DNA of 39,481 nucleotides from NCBI GenBank assembly GCA_964444685.1, contig CAYUIG010000032.1:1-39481 (forward strand), written 5' to 3'. Below the pieces are notes generated by a model. That model did not search any database and was not told the DNA's origin. It saw nothing but the letters and a program-made list of their open reading frames with translations. This document shows positions 22,661 through 30,907 of the stretch, in pieces. Position numbers and translations under genes: made by a program. How positions within the stretch are numbered: the first letter of the stretch is position 1; each line of letters begins with the position of its first letter. The DNA is from CAYUIG01 sp964444685 (GTDB lineage Bacteria; Gemmatimonadota; Gemmatimonadetes; Longimicrobiales; RSA9).

Positions 22661-23815
22661 TCAGTCGCGCTGGAGGCGATAGCGGAGCACGTACGGCACG
22701 TCGAACTCGTCTGTCTGAACGGCCCACAGGACGTCGCCGTCCACGTAACGCAGGGAAACGTCGGAAGGGACGTTCAGCTCGGCCTGCGGCGAGCCGTTCG
22801 AATCGAGAACCAGCCAGCGTGTGGAGTCGGAAGGCGCAGCCTCCCGGGCAAGCCAGATCGTGTTGCCCGTACCGACCAGCACGCGGCTGACAGGAGGCCA
22901 GGTCGCCGGACGGTACATCGCCTGGGCGTAGAGCGACCGGAGCTCGGGTCCGGGCATCCTCTCCGTCCCCAAGTCCTTCGTCCTGTCGTCGAGGACGCTG
23001 TCCACGACTTCCTGCGCCAAGGGCACAGGCGCGTACGGGATCGTGACCGACCAGAGTGTGTCGCCCCCGGCATCGATCGCGGTGACGGGGAACTCAGCAC
23101 TGGGAACTGCGTCGGCGGCGTTGCGACGCACGATCACGATCATGCTCCCGTCCGGGGCCACCGCTTCGATGTCGTGATCGGTGAACGGCTGCGTGGCATA
23201 CATGTTACTGGATCCGATCGTCACGGCGAGGGAATTGTTCCGGCGATCCATCCAGAGCAGCGTGTCGAGAGCATCGCCCGGACCGAGGCGGAGCAGCGGC
23301 ACCGAATCGATCGACCCCATGCGGAGGAAGTAGGCAGGTGTCAGGATTCCAGACCCGTCACGCATGAACGAATGTGGAACCGTCGGAACGAACGGCGGTT
23401 CGAGCGCCGGGGCTGCGACGCGCACGGACGCGAGCGCGGTGCCGTCGGCCAGGAAGTAGTTGATGCGGCGGAGTTGGTAGTCGGTCACATAGAGCGTGTC
23501 GCCGCGCCAACCCATTCTGTCGAGACCCTGGAACTCCCCCGGGCCCTCACCGGACCGGCCGATGCTGCGAACGACCCGGCCCTCGGCATCGAAGACACGA
23601 ATCGTCATTTCCTGCGGTTGACTCACGAGTATGGTGCCGTCCGGGCCCGGCAGGACGCCTCCGACCGTGGTCAGCGCGTACTCTGGATCATCGACCGCAC
23701 CGATGCGCAGTTCGGGGGCGAGGCTCCAGCGATCCAGTTCGGCATCGGCGGCGCGATCACCGGCCGCGCAGGCGGCGGCCAACAACAGGGCGAGAATCAG
23801 CGGAGCGATACGCAT
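22661..23815 (-). CDS. Secreted six-bladed beta-propeller lipoprotein (NHL/6-bladed family)
   Basis: A 384-residue lipoprotein (lipobox LAAAC, Cys16) with a repeated propeller pattern: VGGVLPGPDGTILVSQPQ, IRVFDAEGRVVRSIGRSGEGPGEF, GWRGDTLYVTDYQLRRINYF, VLVGTGNTIWLARE and WLVLDSNGSPQAELNVP. The phrase GRSGEGPGEF is typical of 6-bladed beta-propeller proteins in Gemmatimonadota and Bacteroidota. Function unknown; it probably binds a ligand or protein at the cell surface. The start is ATG 23815, set by GGAGG at 4-nt spacing; ATG 23830 lies upstream. It diverges from the amidohydrolase with an 79-nt shared control region. Confidence 0.87.
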   Translation of the reverse strand: MRIAPLILALLLAAACAAGDRAADAELDRWSLAPELRIGAVDDPEYALTTVGGVLPGPDGTILVSQPQEMTIRVFDAEGRVVRSIGRSGEGPGEFQGLDRMGWRGDTLYVTDYQLRRINYFLADGTALASVRVAAPALEPPFVPTVPHSFMRDGSGILTPAYFLRMGSIDSVPLLRLGPGDALDTLLWMDRRNNSLAVTIGSSNMYATQPFTDHDIEAVAPDGSMIVIVRRNAADAVPSAEFPVTAIDAGGDTLWSVTIPYAPVPLAQEVVDSVLDDRTKDLGTERMPGPELRSLYAQAMYRPATWPPVSRVLVGTGNTIWLAREAAPSDSTRWLVLDSNGSPQAELNVPSDVSLRYVDGDVLWAVQTDEFDVPYVLRYRLQRD

Positions 23816-23894
23816 GAAGCCTCCACGCATTGCGGGTCGAGGCATGGTGGCGCATTCTGACCCGGCAAACAACCCCCAAGGCACGAGGTCCGGC

Positions 23895-25166
23895 ATGCCT
23901 GCCATCACGCCGCGTCGCTTCGCGATCGCGCTGCTCCTGCTCGCCGCTCCGATCTCCGCACAGCAGACCATCGTCGTCCGCGCCACGCGGATGCTCGACG
24001 TCGAGAGCGGCCGGATGATCCAGGACGCGCGCGTGGCGGTCGAAGGCGACCGCATCACGGCGGTGAACCCATCATCGCTGCCCGCCGGCGCGAACGTCAT
24101 CGATCTCGGAGATGCGACGCTCCTGCCCGGCTTCATCGACGCGCACACCCACCTCGCCGGCGAGATCGGTGCGAACATGATGCTCGAGCCGGTCACGGAG
24201 ACCGAGGTGGATGCGGCGTTCACCTCGGTGAAGAACGCACGCATCACGCTCATGGCCGGCTTCACGACGGTGCGCGACTTCGGCGGCCAGACGACCGTGG
24301 CGCTCGGGAAGGCGGTCGAGCGCGGCGACGTGATGGGCCCATGGGTCGTGCCGTCGCGGTACTCGCTCGGGATCACGGGCGGCCACTGCGATGTCACCGG
24401 CTATGTGCCGGGTGTGATGGAGTCCGGTCCGAAGGACGGCGTCGCAGACGGCCCGTGGGAGGTCGTCGAAGCGGTGCGTTACCAGATCAAGCACGGCGCG
24501 CAGGTGATCAAGACGTGTGCGACCGCGGGCGTGCTGTCGATGGAGGGCCCGGTCGGTGCGCAGCAGTACACGTACGACGAGCTGAAGGCGATGGTGGACG
24601 AGGCGGCGCGCCACGGCATCAGGGTGGCCGCGCACGCGCACGGTACGGAGGGGATCAAGGCGGCGGTGCGCGCGGGCGTCGCATCGATCGAGCACGGATC
24701 GATCCTGGACGACGAGGCGATCGCGCTCATGAAGGAGCACGGCACGTACCTCGTGCCGACCACCTACCTCGCGGATCGGATCCCGCTCGACGTCCTGCCG
24801 CCGCACATCCGACAGAAGGCGGAGACCGTGCTACCGATCATGCGCGAGAGCCATCGCCGGGCCATCGCGGAAGGCGTGAAGATCGCGTTCGGGACCGATG
24901 CGGCCGTTTATCCGCACGGCGAGAACGCGCACGAGTTCGGGGTCTACGTTCAGCTCGGAATGGAGCCGCTCGAGGCTCTGCGCACGGCCACGGTGAATGC
25001 GGCGGATCTCCTGGGGAAGGACGACCGCGGGGTCATCGCGGCCGGGAAGCTGGCCGACCTCGTGGCGGTGCCGGGCAACCCGCTCGAGGACATAACGGCA
25101 ACGGAGCGCGTGTTCTTCGTGATGCACGGCGGCCGGGTCGTGAAGCACGAGCGGCCGACGACCTGA
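23895..25166 (+). CDS. Secreted metal-dependent amidohydrolase (imidazolonepropionase/prolidase-like)
   Basis: A 423-residue exported enzyme with a signal peptide ending PISAQ. The TIM-barrel amidohydrolase metal site can be traced: DAHTHLAGEIG, TVRDFGGQT, the probable carboxylated Lys in QVIKTCATAGV, His in RVAAHAHGTEGIKAAV, His in ASIEHGSILDD and Asp in FGTDAAVYPHGENAHEF. The C-terminal ALRTATVNAADLLGKDDRGVIAAGKLADLVAVPGNPLEDI is the usual barrel-exit signature. Members of this group include Xaa-Pro and acyl-Lys/Arg dipeptidases, so peptide breakdown outside the cytoplasm is likely. It ends with no gap against the convergent ABC gene. A truncated paralogue lies at 22022-22160. Confidence 0.93.
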   Translation: MPAITPRRFAIALLLLAAPISAQQTIVVRATRMLDVESGRMIQDARVAVEGDRITAVNPSSLPAGANVIDLGDATLLPGFIDAHTHLAGEIGANMMLEPVTETEVDAAFTSVKNARITLMAGFTTVRDFGGQTTVALGKAVERGDVMGPWVVPSRYSLGITGGHCDVTGYVPGVMESGPKDGVADGPWEVVEAVRYQIKHGAQVIKTCATAGVLSMEGPVGAQQYTYDELKAMVDEAARHGIRVAAHAHGTEGIKAAVRAGVASIEHGSILDDEAIALMKEHGTYLVPTTYLADRIPLDVLPPHIRQKAETVLPIMRESHRRAIAEGVKIAFGTDAAVYPHGENAHEFGVYVQLGMEPLEALRTATVNAADLLGKDDRGVIAAGKLADLVAVPGNPLEDITATERVFFVMHGGRVVKHERPTT

Positions 25167-25901
25167 CTACGAAGCGACTCCGCTCATGGCGGCCGCGAGT
25201 CGCTCGAAGGTAGCCTCGTCGCGACCGTAGCGGGCGAATACCCTTCCCTGCCGCAGGATCACGAACGCATCCCCTGCCTCCAGCGCGTGTGCAGGGTTGT
25301 GCGTGATCAGTACGACCGCGCTTCCCTGCTCCCTTGCACTGCGAATGGCCTCGAGGACGCGCTTGGCCTGTTTCACGCCCAGCGCGGCGGTCGGCTCGTC
25401 GAGGATAAGCACACGCGCGCCCGCATGCAGCGCACGAGCGATCGCGAGCGACTGGCGCTCGCCACCCGACATCGTGCCGACGGACCGATCCGGATCGTCG
25501 AGCGCCACACCGAACCTCGACACGGCCTGCGTGGTTTCGCTGCGTGCACGCGCGACGTCGATGCGCCGGAGCAGTCCGCGTCCGTTCGTCGGCTCGCGCC
25601 CGAGGAAGAAGTTCCGCCATGCCGACATCAGCGGTACGAGCGCGAGGTCCTGGTAAAGCGTCGCGATGCCGGCGTCGAGCGCAGCGCGCGGGGTCTCGAA
25701 CCGGACTACGCGCCCGTCGAACCGGATCTCTCCGGCATCCGGAGGCAGCACGCCGGAGAGGATGCGGATGAGGGTGGATTTGCCGGCACCATTGTCGCCG
25801 AGGAGGCAGGTCACCTTTCCTGCCTCCACGGACACCGACACATCGTCCAATGCGACGACGCCGCCGAACGACTTCCGGAGCCCGACCGCCTCCAGGATCA
25901 T
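25167..25901 (-). CDS. Sugar-type ABC transporter ATP-binding protein
   Basis: A 244-residue ATPase, a single-domain relative of RbsA/FrcA. Walker A GDNGAGKST lies at 35-43, Q-loop Gln84 in LYQDLALVP, signature MSGGERQSLAIARAL at 144-158, Walker B VLILDEPTAAL at 164-174, and the switch His in LITHNPAHA. It drives the permease encoded immediately upstream. Start ATG 25901 overlaps the permease stop (ATGA) and is preceded by GGAGG. Unlike classical RbsA there is only one nucleotide-binding domain, so it should act as a homodimer. It is the last gene of the Rieske/ABC operon. Confidence 0.94.
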   Translation of the reverse strand: MILEAVGLRKSFGGVVALDDVSVSVEAGKVTCLLGDNGAGKSTLIRILSGVLPPDAGEIRFDGRVVRFETPRAALDAGIATLYQDLALVPLMSAWRNFFLGREPTNGRGLLRRIDVARARSETTQAVSRFGVALDDPDRSVGTMSGGERQSLAIARALHAGARVLILDEPTAALGVKQAKRVLEAIRSAREQGSAVVLITHNPAHALEAGDAFVILRQGRVFARYGRDEATFERLAAAMSGVAS

Positions 25902-26884
25902 CGCACCTCCAGCGCGCGACGCCGCAGCCATTCGTTCAGCACGACGGCGGCGAGCAGCAGGATGCCGAGCACGACCTGGAACCAGTCGGCGTCGATGCCC
26001 GTGATCACGATCCCCTGCTGAAGCATGCCGAAGATCAGCGCGCCGAGCACGGCACCGATCGCAGAGCCGTAGCCTCCCGTCAGCAGCGTACCGCCGATCA
26101 CGACCGCGACGATGGCGCGGAACTCCATCAGCTCGCCGCGAAGCGCGTCGGCGCCGGTGAAGCGCACCGCCTGGATGACCGCCACCAGTCCGGCCGCGAG
26201 TGCGGTCATGACGAACAGCGACACCTTTACCCGTGCGACCGGCACGCCCGCTTCCCGCGCGGCGCGCGCAGCGCCTCCCGCGGCGAAGATCCAGTTGCCA
26301 GTACGGGTGCGCAGCAGAATCCATGTAGCGATTCCCGCGAGTGCGAGCCACCACACGATGCCGATCCGGGTGCCGCCGAACAGCTCGGATGCGAACAACG
26401 CATGCGCCGAATCGTAACCGCTCGAGCGATCCAGACCGCCGAGCTGGGTCCGCCTCGTCAGCAGCCGCGGCATGGCGACCGCCAGTCCGCGCAGGACAAA
26501 GAGCATGCCGAGGGTGACTAGAAACGATGGCAGGCCGGTGCGCACGACGATCAGTCCGTTCACCAGCCCGATGGCAACGCACAGCAGCATTGTCACGATG
26601 ATCGCGGGCCAGACGGGCCAGCCGTAGTGTGCGGTGAGGAGCATCAGGCACATGCCGGCCGCGCCGATCGTCGAGCCGACCGAGAGGTCGAACTCGCCGC
26701 CGATCATCAGCAGCGCCACCGCAACGGCCAGGATGCCGAGCGGAGCGGCAGCATTCAGGACGGCGGCGAGGCCGTCCAGGCTACGAAACGCGGGACCGGC
26801 AGCGAGAGCAAACGCGATCCAGAGGAGCGCCGCGCCGATGGCGGCCGCCGCTTCGGGGCGTGCGGCGACGCGTCGCAGATTCAA
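25898..26884 (-). CDS. Ribose/sugar-type ABC transporter permease (RbsC-like)
   Basis: A 328-residue integral membrane protein with about 9-10 helices and the BPD_transp_2 hallmarks: MIGGEFDLSVGSTIGAAGM, GLVNGLIVVRTGLPSFLVTLGMLFVLRG, NWIFAAGGAARAAREAGVPVARVK (coupling region) and AVVIGGTLLTGGYGSAIGAVLGAL. I infer a TTG start at 26884, because TTGA then overlaps the binding-protein stop by 4 nt and the resulting N-terminus (MNLRRVAARPEA) is reasonable; no ATG or GTG lies nearby. It forms the channel for the substrate delivered by the lipoprotein encoded upstream. Confidence 0.92.
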   Translation of the reverse strand: MNLRRVAARPEAAAAIGAALLWIAFALAAGPAFRSLDGLAAVLNAAAPLGILAVAVALLMIGGEFDLSVGSTIGAAGMCLMLLTAHYGWPVWPAIIVTMLLCVAIGLVNGLIVVRTGLPSFLVTLGMLFVLRGLAVAMPRLLTRRTQLGGLDRSSGYDSAHALFASELFGGTRIGIVWWLALAGIATWILLRTRTGNWIFAAGGAARAAREAGVPVARVKVSLFVMTALAAGLVAVIQAVRFTGADALRGELMEFRAIVAVVIGGTLLTGGYGSAIGAVLGALIFGMLQQGIVITGIDADWFQVVLGILLLAAVVLNEWLRRRALEVR

Positions 26885-27831
26885 CGCACGCCGCGCTCGG
26901 CGGCTTCGATCACACTGGCGGCATTCTCGCGCGTGACGAAGCCGGGACCGGTGCGCACGATCTGGCCGCCGCCGGGGATCGCGCCGGTGTCGAGGTACTT
27001 GGCGAGCAATGCGACGCCGAGCCAGCCCTGGAGGTAGGGCTGCTGGTCGATCGCGAAGAGGGCCTCGCCGTCGCGTACGGCCTCGAGGACGTCCGGGTCG
27101 AGATCGAACGTGCCGAATGCGACGCGCCCGGCCGCACCCGTCTCGCGCAGGGCGGCGAGCGCGGGGGTGGCACCGTTGGGTCCGAGGGCGAGCAGGCCAT
27201 CGAGAGTGCTGTCCGCGGCGAGCGCGCGGCCGATGCGCTGGCGCGCATCCTCGGGATCGGCGAGGTCGACAGCGAGGATGCGAACGGTGCCACCGGCCGC
27301 GGCGACGGCGTCGCGCAGGCCGTTGCAGCGCAGATCGAGCGCCGCATTGCCCACCTCGTGATGCACACACAGCACTCGACGTGCACCCGCAGCGGCCAGG
27401 CGCTCACCACCACCGAAACCGGCCTCGTACTCGGTCTGCCCGATATGCGCGAGCACACCGAGGTCGCGCCACGCTGCATCACCCGAGTTGATCGAGATCA
27501 CAGGTATCCCGCGCGAGATCGCGGCGCGTATCGCTCCCGCGAGCGCATCGGGATCGGGAACGGACACGATCAGGCCGTCGGGGCGCGAAGCAACGGCGGC
27601 GTCGATGAGCATCGCCATGCGCCACATGTCGAAGCTCGGCGGCGCCTGGTACTCCACGCGCACACCCAGCTCCTCGCCTGCGTCGTGCGCACCGTTCGAT
27701 ACGATGGACCAGAACGGATCGGACGACTGTCCGTGCGTCACGACCACAATGCGTCGCTCCTCGCCGGCGGGAGACGGTGCGGCGTCCGCGCAGGCGGAGA
27801 GCGCGAGCAGGAGTGCGGTGAGACGTCGCAT
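26881..27831 (-). CDS. Sugar-type ABC substrate-binding lipoprotein (RbsB-like)
   Basis: A 316-residue periplasmic binding protein of the Peripla_BP_4/RbsB type, anchored by lipobox LSAC (Cys14). The pattern IVVVTHGQSSDPFWSIVSNGAHDAGEELGVRVEY, DGLIVSVPDPDALAGAIRAAISRGIPVISINSG and ALFAIDQQPYLQGWLGVALL is characteristic of the family. The ligand cannot be read from sequence; sugars, polyols, nucleosides and AI-2-like molecules are all bound by relatives. ATG 27831 lies 8 nt after the Rieske gene, with no good Shine-Dalgarno sequence, suggesting coupling. Confidence 0.93.
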   Translation of the reverse strand: MRRLTALLLALSACADAAPSPAGEERRIVVVTHGQSSDPFWSIVSNGAHDAGEELGVRVEYQAPPSFDMWRMAMLIDAAVASRPDGLIVSVPDPDALAGAIRAAISRGIPVISINSGDAAWRDLGVLAHIGQTEYEAGFGGGERLAAAGARRVLCVHHEVGNAALDLRCNGLRDAVAAAGGTVRILAVDLADPEDARQRIGRALAADSTLDGLLALGPNGATPALAALRETGAAGRVAFGTFDLDPDVLEAVRDGEALFAIDQQPYLQGWLGVALLAKYLDTGAIPGGGQIVRTGPGFVTRENAASVIEAAERGVR

Positions 27832-27839
27832 GAAAGGCG

Positions 27840-28952
27840 TCAGGAGGCCATGAGGCTCAGGTAGTGCCGGTCCCACGCGGCGGGAATGCTCTCGCGCGGC
27901 GAGTACGGGCCGGGAGAGTACCGGCGCGACGCGATGCCGAGCTGGCCGCGCTGGATGATGTCCCAGTCCTGCCGATTCGTGACATCCCAGAACTCGATCG
28001 CGTCCTTCGGATTCCAGCGTGGATCGGTGAGCGTGTCGGGATGGAAGAGCCACTCGGACTCCACGATCGTGCGATCCACCGCGATCGGATGCAGCACGTA
28101 GTAGTTCACGTAATCCGCATGTATGCTGAGCAGCATGTTCGGCATCAGCGAGTAGTAAAACGCGCGCCCCCGATCCTCTTCGGTTAGATCGTCGCTCAGT
28201 ACGTGACCTGCCGCGCCTCCGCTCATCGTTGCGCTCACGTGTGGCGGCGTGAGCTCCATGTAGCCGCCGAGAAACGCGCCTTCGACGAGATCGTTCGCGC
28301 CGCTCTGGTACGGCAGCACGGTCGACAGCTCGGGATGAATGAGCGGACAGTGCAGGCACTCGGAGTAGTTCTGGAAGACGAGCTTCCAGTTCGCGCGTAC
28401 GTCATACCGCACTCGATGGCCGACAACCAGATCGGGAATCCGCCAGCGGTCGAAGCGGTGCAGCACCGTCGCAAATTCCTCGTCGAACGGCGACGGGTGC
28501 TCCGCGATGTTCACGAACACGAAGCCGTTCCACTCGGCCACGGCCGCGGTATGGAGCGGATAGTCGCCCTTGTCGAAATCGGGCGGCATGTGCGGCGCGC
28601 CGATCAGCCGGCCCTCCGTGGTCCAGGTCCAGGCGTGGTACGGGCACTGGATCGTCTCGGAGAAACGGCCGGCCTCCTCCACGCAGATCCGGGTGCCGCG
28701 GTGCCGGCAGACGTTGAAGAACGCGCGCAGCTCGCCCTTGCGGTCGCGGAGCAGGATGATGGACTCGCCGGCGATGGTCCGGAGTACGTAGTCGCCGGGG
28801 TTCTCCAGCGCGTCCGACCGGCCGGCCAGGCACCAGTGGCGGGCGAAGATACGGTCCTGCTCCCGGCCGAATATTTCGGCCGATGTATAGACCTCGCCCG
28901 GCATGGTGCGGGCGCCGGGGCGGAAGGTCGTGGTGGTCGGGTGGAATTCCAT
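27840..28952 (-). CDS. Rieske non-heme iron oxygenase, alpha subunit (choline/carnitine monooxygenase-like)
   Basis: A 370-residue oxygenase. The Rieske [2Fe-2S] ligands are Cys82-x-His84 and Cys103-x2-His106 (NVCRHRGTRIC and CPYHAW). The catalytic domain has QNYSECLHCPLIHPEL, giving Glu198 and iron ligands His201 and His206, with the third ligand an Asp in FWDVTNRQDWD (323-331). NYxECxHC plus the C-terminal YSPGPYSPRESIPAAWDRHY resemble the glycine betaine, choline and carnitine monooxygenase group, which act on quaternary amines. No ferredoxin reductase is in the window. First gene of the operon with the ABC importer downstream. The substrate is unknown, and aromatic substrates remain possible. 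Confidence 0.92.
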   Translation of the reverse strand: MEFHPTTTTFRPGARTMPGEVYTSAEIFGREQDRIFARHWCLAGRSDALENPGDYVLRTIAGESIILLRDRKGELRAFFNVCRHRGTRICVEEAGRFSETIQCPYHAWTWTTEGRLIGAPHMPPDFDKGDYPLHTAAVAEWNGFVFVNIAEHPSPFDEEFATVLHRFDRWRIPDLVVGHRVRYDVRANWKLVFQNYSECLHCPLIHPELSTVLPYQSGANDLVEGAFLGGYMELTPPHVSATMSGGAAGHVLSDDLTEEDRGRAFYYSLMPNMLLSIHADYVNYYVLHPIAVDRTIVESEWLFHPDTLTDPRWNPKDAIEFWDVTNRQDWDIIQRGQLGIASRRYSPGPYSPRESIPAAWDRHYLSLMAS

Positions 28953-28992
28953 GTCCGGCAGTCTATGAGGGTTCCGTGCTCCGGGCGAGGTC

Positions 28993-29163
28993 CGCGGTGA
29001 ACCTTACCCCACCGGGATGGTGGGGTCGGATCGACCGCGCATGGCGCAGTGAGAGCGGCCCCGACCCGACGCGCAGCATGACCGGGGCACCTCTCACAGC
29101 GCAGGGAGCGGTCGGAATGTGCCCAGCCCCTGAGAGCCACCCGGTTGGGGTAGGGTTCACCGC
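28993..29163. repeat. 171-nt nested palindromic element, MITE- or REP-like
   Basis: The outer arms, 28993-29019 and 29137-29163, share GCGGTGAACC(C/T)TACCCCA and then CCGGG with small indels. The inner arms, GCGCAGTGAGAG (29044-29055) and CTCTCACAGCGC (29091-29102), differ at one base, and a GGCCCCG/CGGGGC pair lies near the centre. It occupies most of the 305-nt gap between the divergent Rieske and outer-membrane genes. No target-site duplication or coding potential is apparent. Confidence 0.65.
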
Positions 29164-29257
29164 ACGACCGCACCCCTCCGCGAGCCAGAGACCTGAAACC
29201 GACCCGCGCGCGCACGCGTAAGGGGCTCCGTATCCGGATCGATCCCACAGGAGAACG

Positions 29258-30907
29258 ATGATGCGCGCGCTTCGCCTCCTCCTATTGCTGCTGGCGGCGT
29301 CGCCGGCGGCGGCCCAGGACCTCGACCTCTATCACGCCGGCGTACCTGCCTCGATCGAGGACCACCTCCAGAGAATTGCAGGCGACGGCTCCACCTACCG
29401 CTACGAGAGTTCGACCACGATCCTCGCGGGCCGGACGATCACGGGGAACGTCGTGATCACGTCCGGGACGCTGACGGTCGAGGGCACGGTGCGTGGCGAG
29501 ATCGTGGCGGTGGACGCGGACGTCGTCTTCCGCTCGGGCGCCGTGGTCGAGGGGGACATCACCGTGGTGCGGGGCTTCGTGACAGGCGAGGACGTGGCTG
29601 AGCTGCACGGGTCGGTGACCGTGTACGACGGTGACCCGTCGCTCTGGGACCGCGCGGCGTGGACGCACGACGATGACGAGGACTGGGACCGCTACGGCCG
29701 CGACGAGGACTGGGGCCATGCGCGCTTCGACGTTCGTGTCGAGGGCAACTACAACCGTGTGGAAGGTCTGCCGGTGGCGTTCGGGCCGGACATCCGGACG
29801 GGCGGCTCGATGCCGACGCGGCTCGAGGCGCTGGCGATCTGGCGCACGGACGCCGGCCCGCTGACCAACTCGCGGCCGATGGGCTACAGCGTGCGGCTCG
29901 AGCAGTTCCTGGGCAGCCGCGCCCTGCGCGTGGGCGGGCGGCTGCTGTCGGTCACGACGCCGATCGAGACGTGGAGTGTGACGGACCTCGAGGCGTCGCT
30001 GGCGGCGGGGCTGTTCCACGAGGACCAGCGCGACTACTTCGAGCGCGAGGGCTGGAGCGCGTACGCGCGCTTCGCACCGCGCCGCTCGCCGGTGGACCTC
30101 ACGGTCGAGTATCGCGAGGAGGACCACGCCAGCCTCGCGCCACGCGACCCGTGGACGCTCTTCAACGGCGATCGCGGCTGGCGCGAGCAGCCGCTGGTCG
30201 GTGAGGGCCGAATCCGGAGCATCGGCGGCGTAGCCGAATTCGATGCGACGCGCGGCCGCGAGTTCGCGCGCCGCGGATGGTACCTGCGCGCCGACGTGCG
30301 CCACGCGCTCGACGCGAACCTCGTCGTTCCGGCCGCGGGTGAAGAGCTCGCATTCGCGAGCGATTTCACGACTGCGCTCGTCGACCTGCGTCGCTATCAG
30401 CGCGCGGGCCGCTCGGGCATTCTCGCACTCCGCGCGATCGCCGGCGGCGGCATCGATGAAGCACCGCTGCCTCCGCAGTTCCAGCACGCACTCGGCGGCG
30501 CGGGTTCGCTGCCGGGTTACAGCCTGTTCAGCGCCGACTGCGGCGCGCGCAGCGCCTTCGTCACCCGTGGCGACGACGACGCCGAGACACCGCGCGTGTT
30601 CTATCCTTCCTTCGGCTGCGACCGCTTCGCGCTCCTCCAGGCCGAGTTCCGCGGCGGCTTCGACTTCCGCTTCGATCCATGGAACGACAGGGACTGGCAC
30701 GTCGACACCGGCCTCGAGTGGACGGTGTTCTTCGATGCGGGCCAGGGCTGGGCGTACTCGGCGGACGGCTCCGAGATCGACACGGGGATGCTGTACGACG
30801 TCGGTGCGGGGATCGTGCTCGGCGGGCTCGGGATCTACGGCGCGGTCCCGCTCAAGGGCGACGACCGCGACATGCGCTTCTTCGTGAGGCTGGGACCGCG
30901 CTTCTAG
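29258..30907 (+). CDS. Outer-membrane protein: bactofilin-like N-domain plus Omp85-like barrel
   Basis: A 549-residue exported protein (signal peptide about 1-20, ending AAAQ). Residues about 45-120 form a repetitive beta pattern (TITGNVVITSGTLTVEGTVRGEIVAVDADVVFRSGAVVEGDITVV) like polymer-forming bactofilin or beta-helix domains. An Asp/Trp-rich linker follows (THDDDEDWDRYGRDEDWGH). The remaining 380 residues are amphipathic strands ending in DRDMRFFVRLGPRF, resembling the C-terminus of BamA/surface-antigen barrels; HALGGAGSLPGYSLF resembles the Omp85 loop that precedes the barrel tip. The start follows AGGAG at 29249-29253; ATG 29258 and 29261 are adjacent. Its stop overlaps that of the next, convergent gene within CTAG. 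Confidence 0.85.
   Translation: MMRALRLLLLLLAASPAAAQDLDLYHAGVPASIEDHLQRIAGDGSTYRYESSTTILAGRTITGNVVITSGTLTVEGTVRGEIVAVDADVVFRSGAVVEGDITVVRGFVTGEDVAELHGSVTVYDGDPSLWDRAAWTHDDDEDWDRYGRDEDWGHARFDVRVEGNYNRVEGLPVAFGPDIRTGGSMPTRLEALAIWRTDAGPLTNSRPMGYSVRLEQFLGSRALRVGGRLLSVTTPIETWSVTDLEASLAAGLFHEDQRDYFEREGWSAYARFAPRRSPVDLTVEYREEDHASLAPRDPWTLFNGDRGWREQPLVGEGRIRSIGGVAEFDATRGREFARRGWYLRADVRHALDANLVVPAAGEELAFASDFTTALVDLRRYQRAGRSGILALRAIAGGGIDEAPLPPQFQHALGGAGSLPGYSLFSADCGARSAFVTRGDDDAETPRVFYPSFGCDRFALLQAEFRGGFDFRFDPWNDRDWHVDTGLEWTVFFDAGQGWAYSADGSEIDTGMLYDVGAGIVLGGLGIYGAVPLKGDDRDMRFFVRLGPRF

Noticed and set aside
22637..23860. 407-codon open frame antisense to the propeller lipoprotein
   Set aside because: It has no recognisable domain and no ribosome site, while the minus strand shows a lipobox, GGAGG and propeller repeats.
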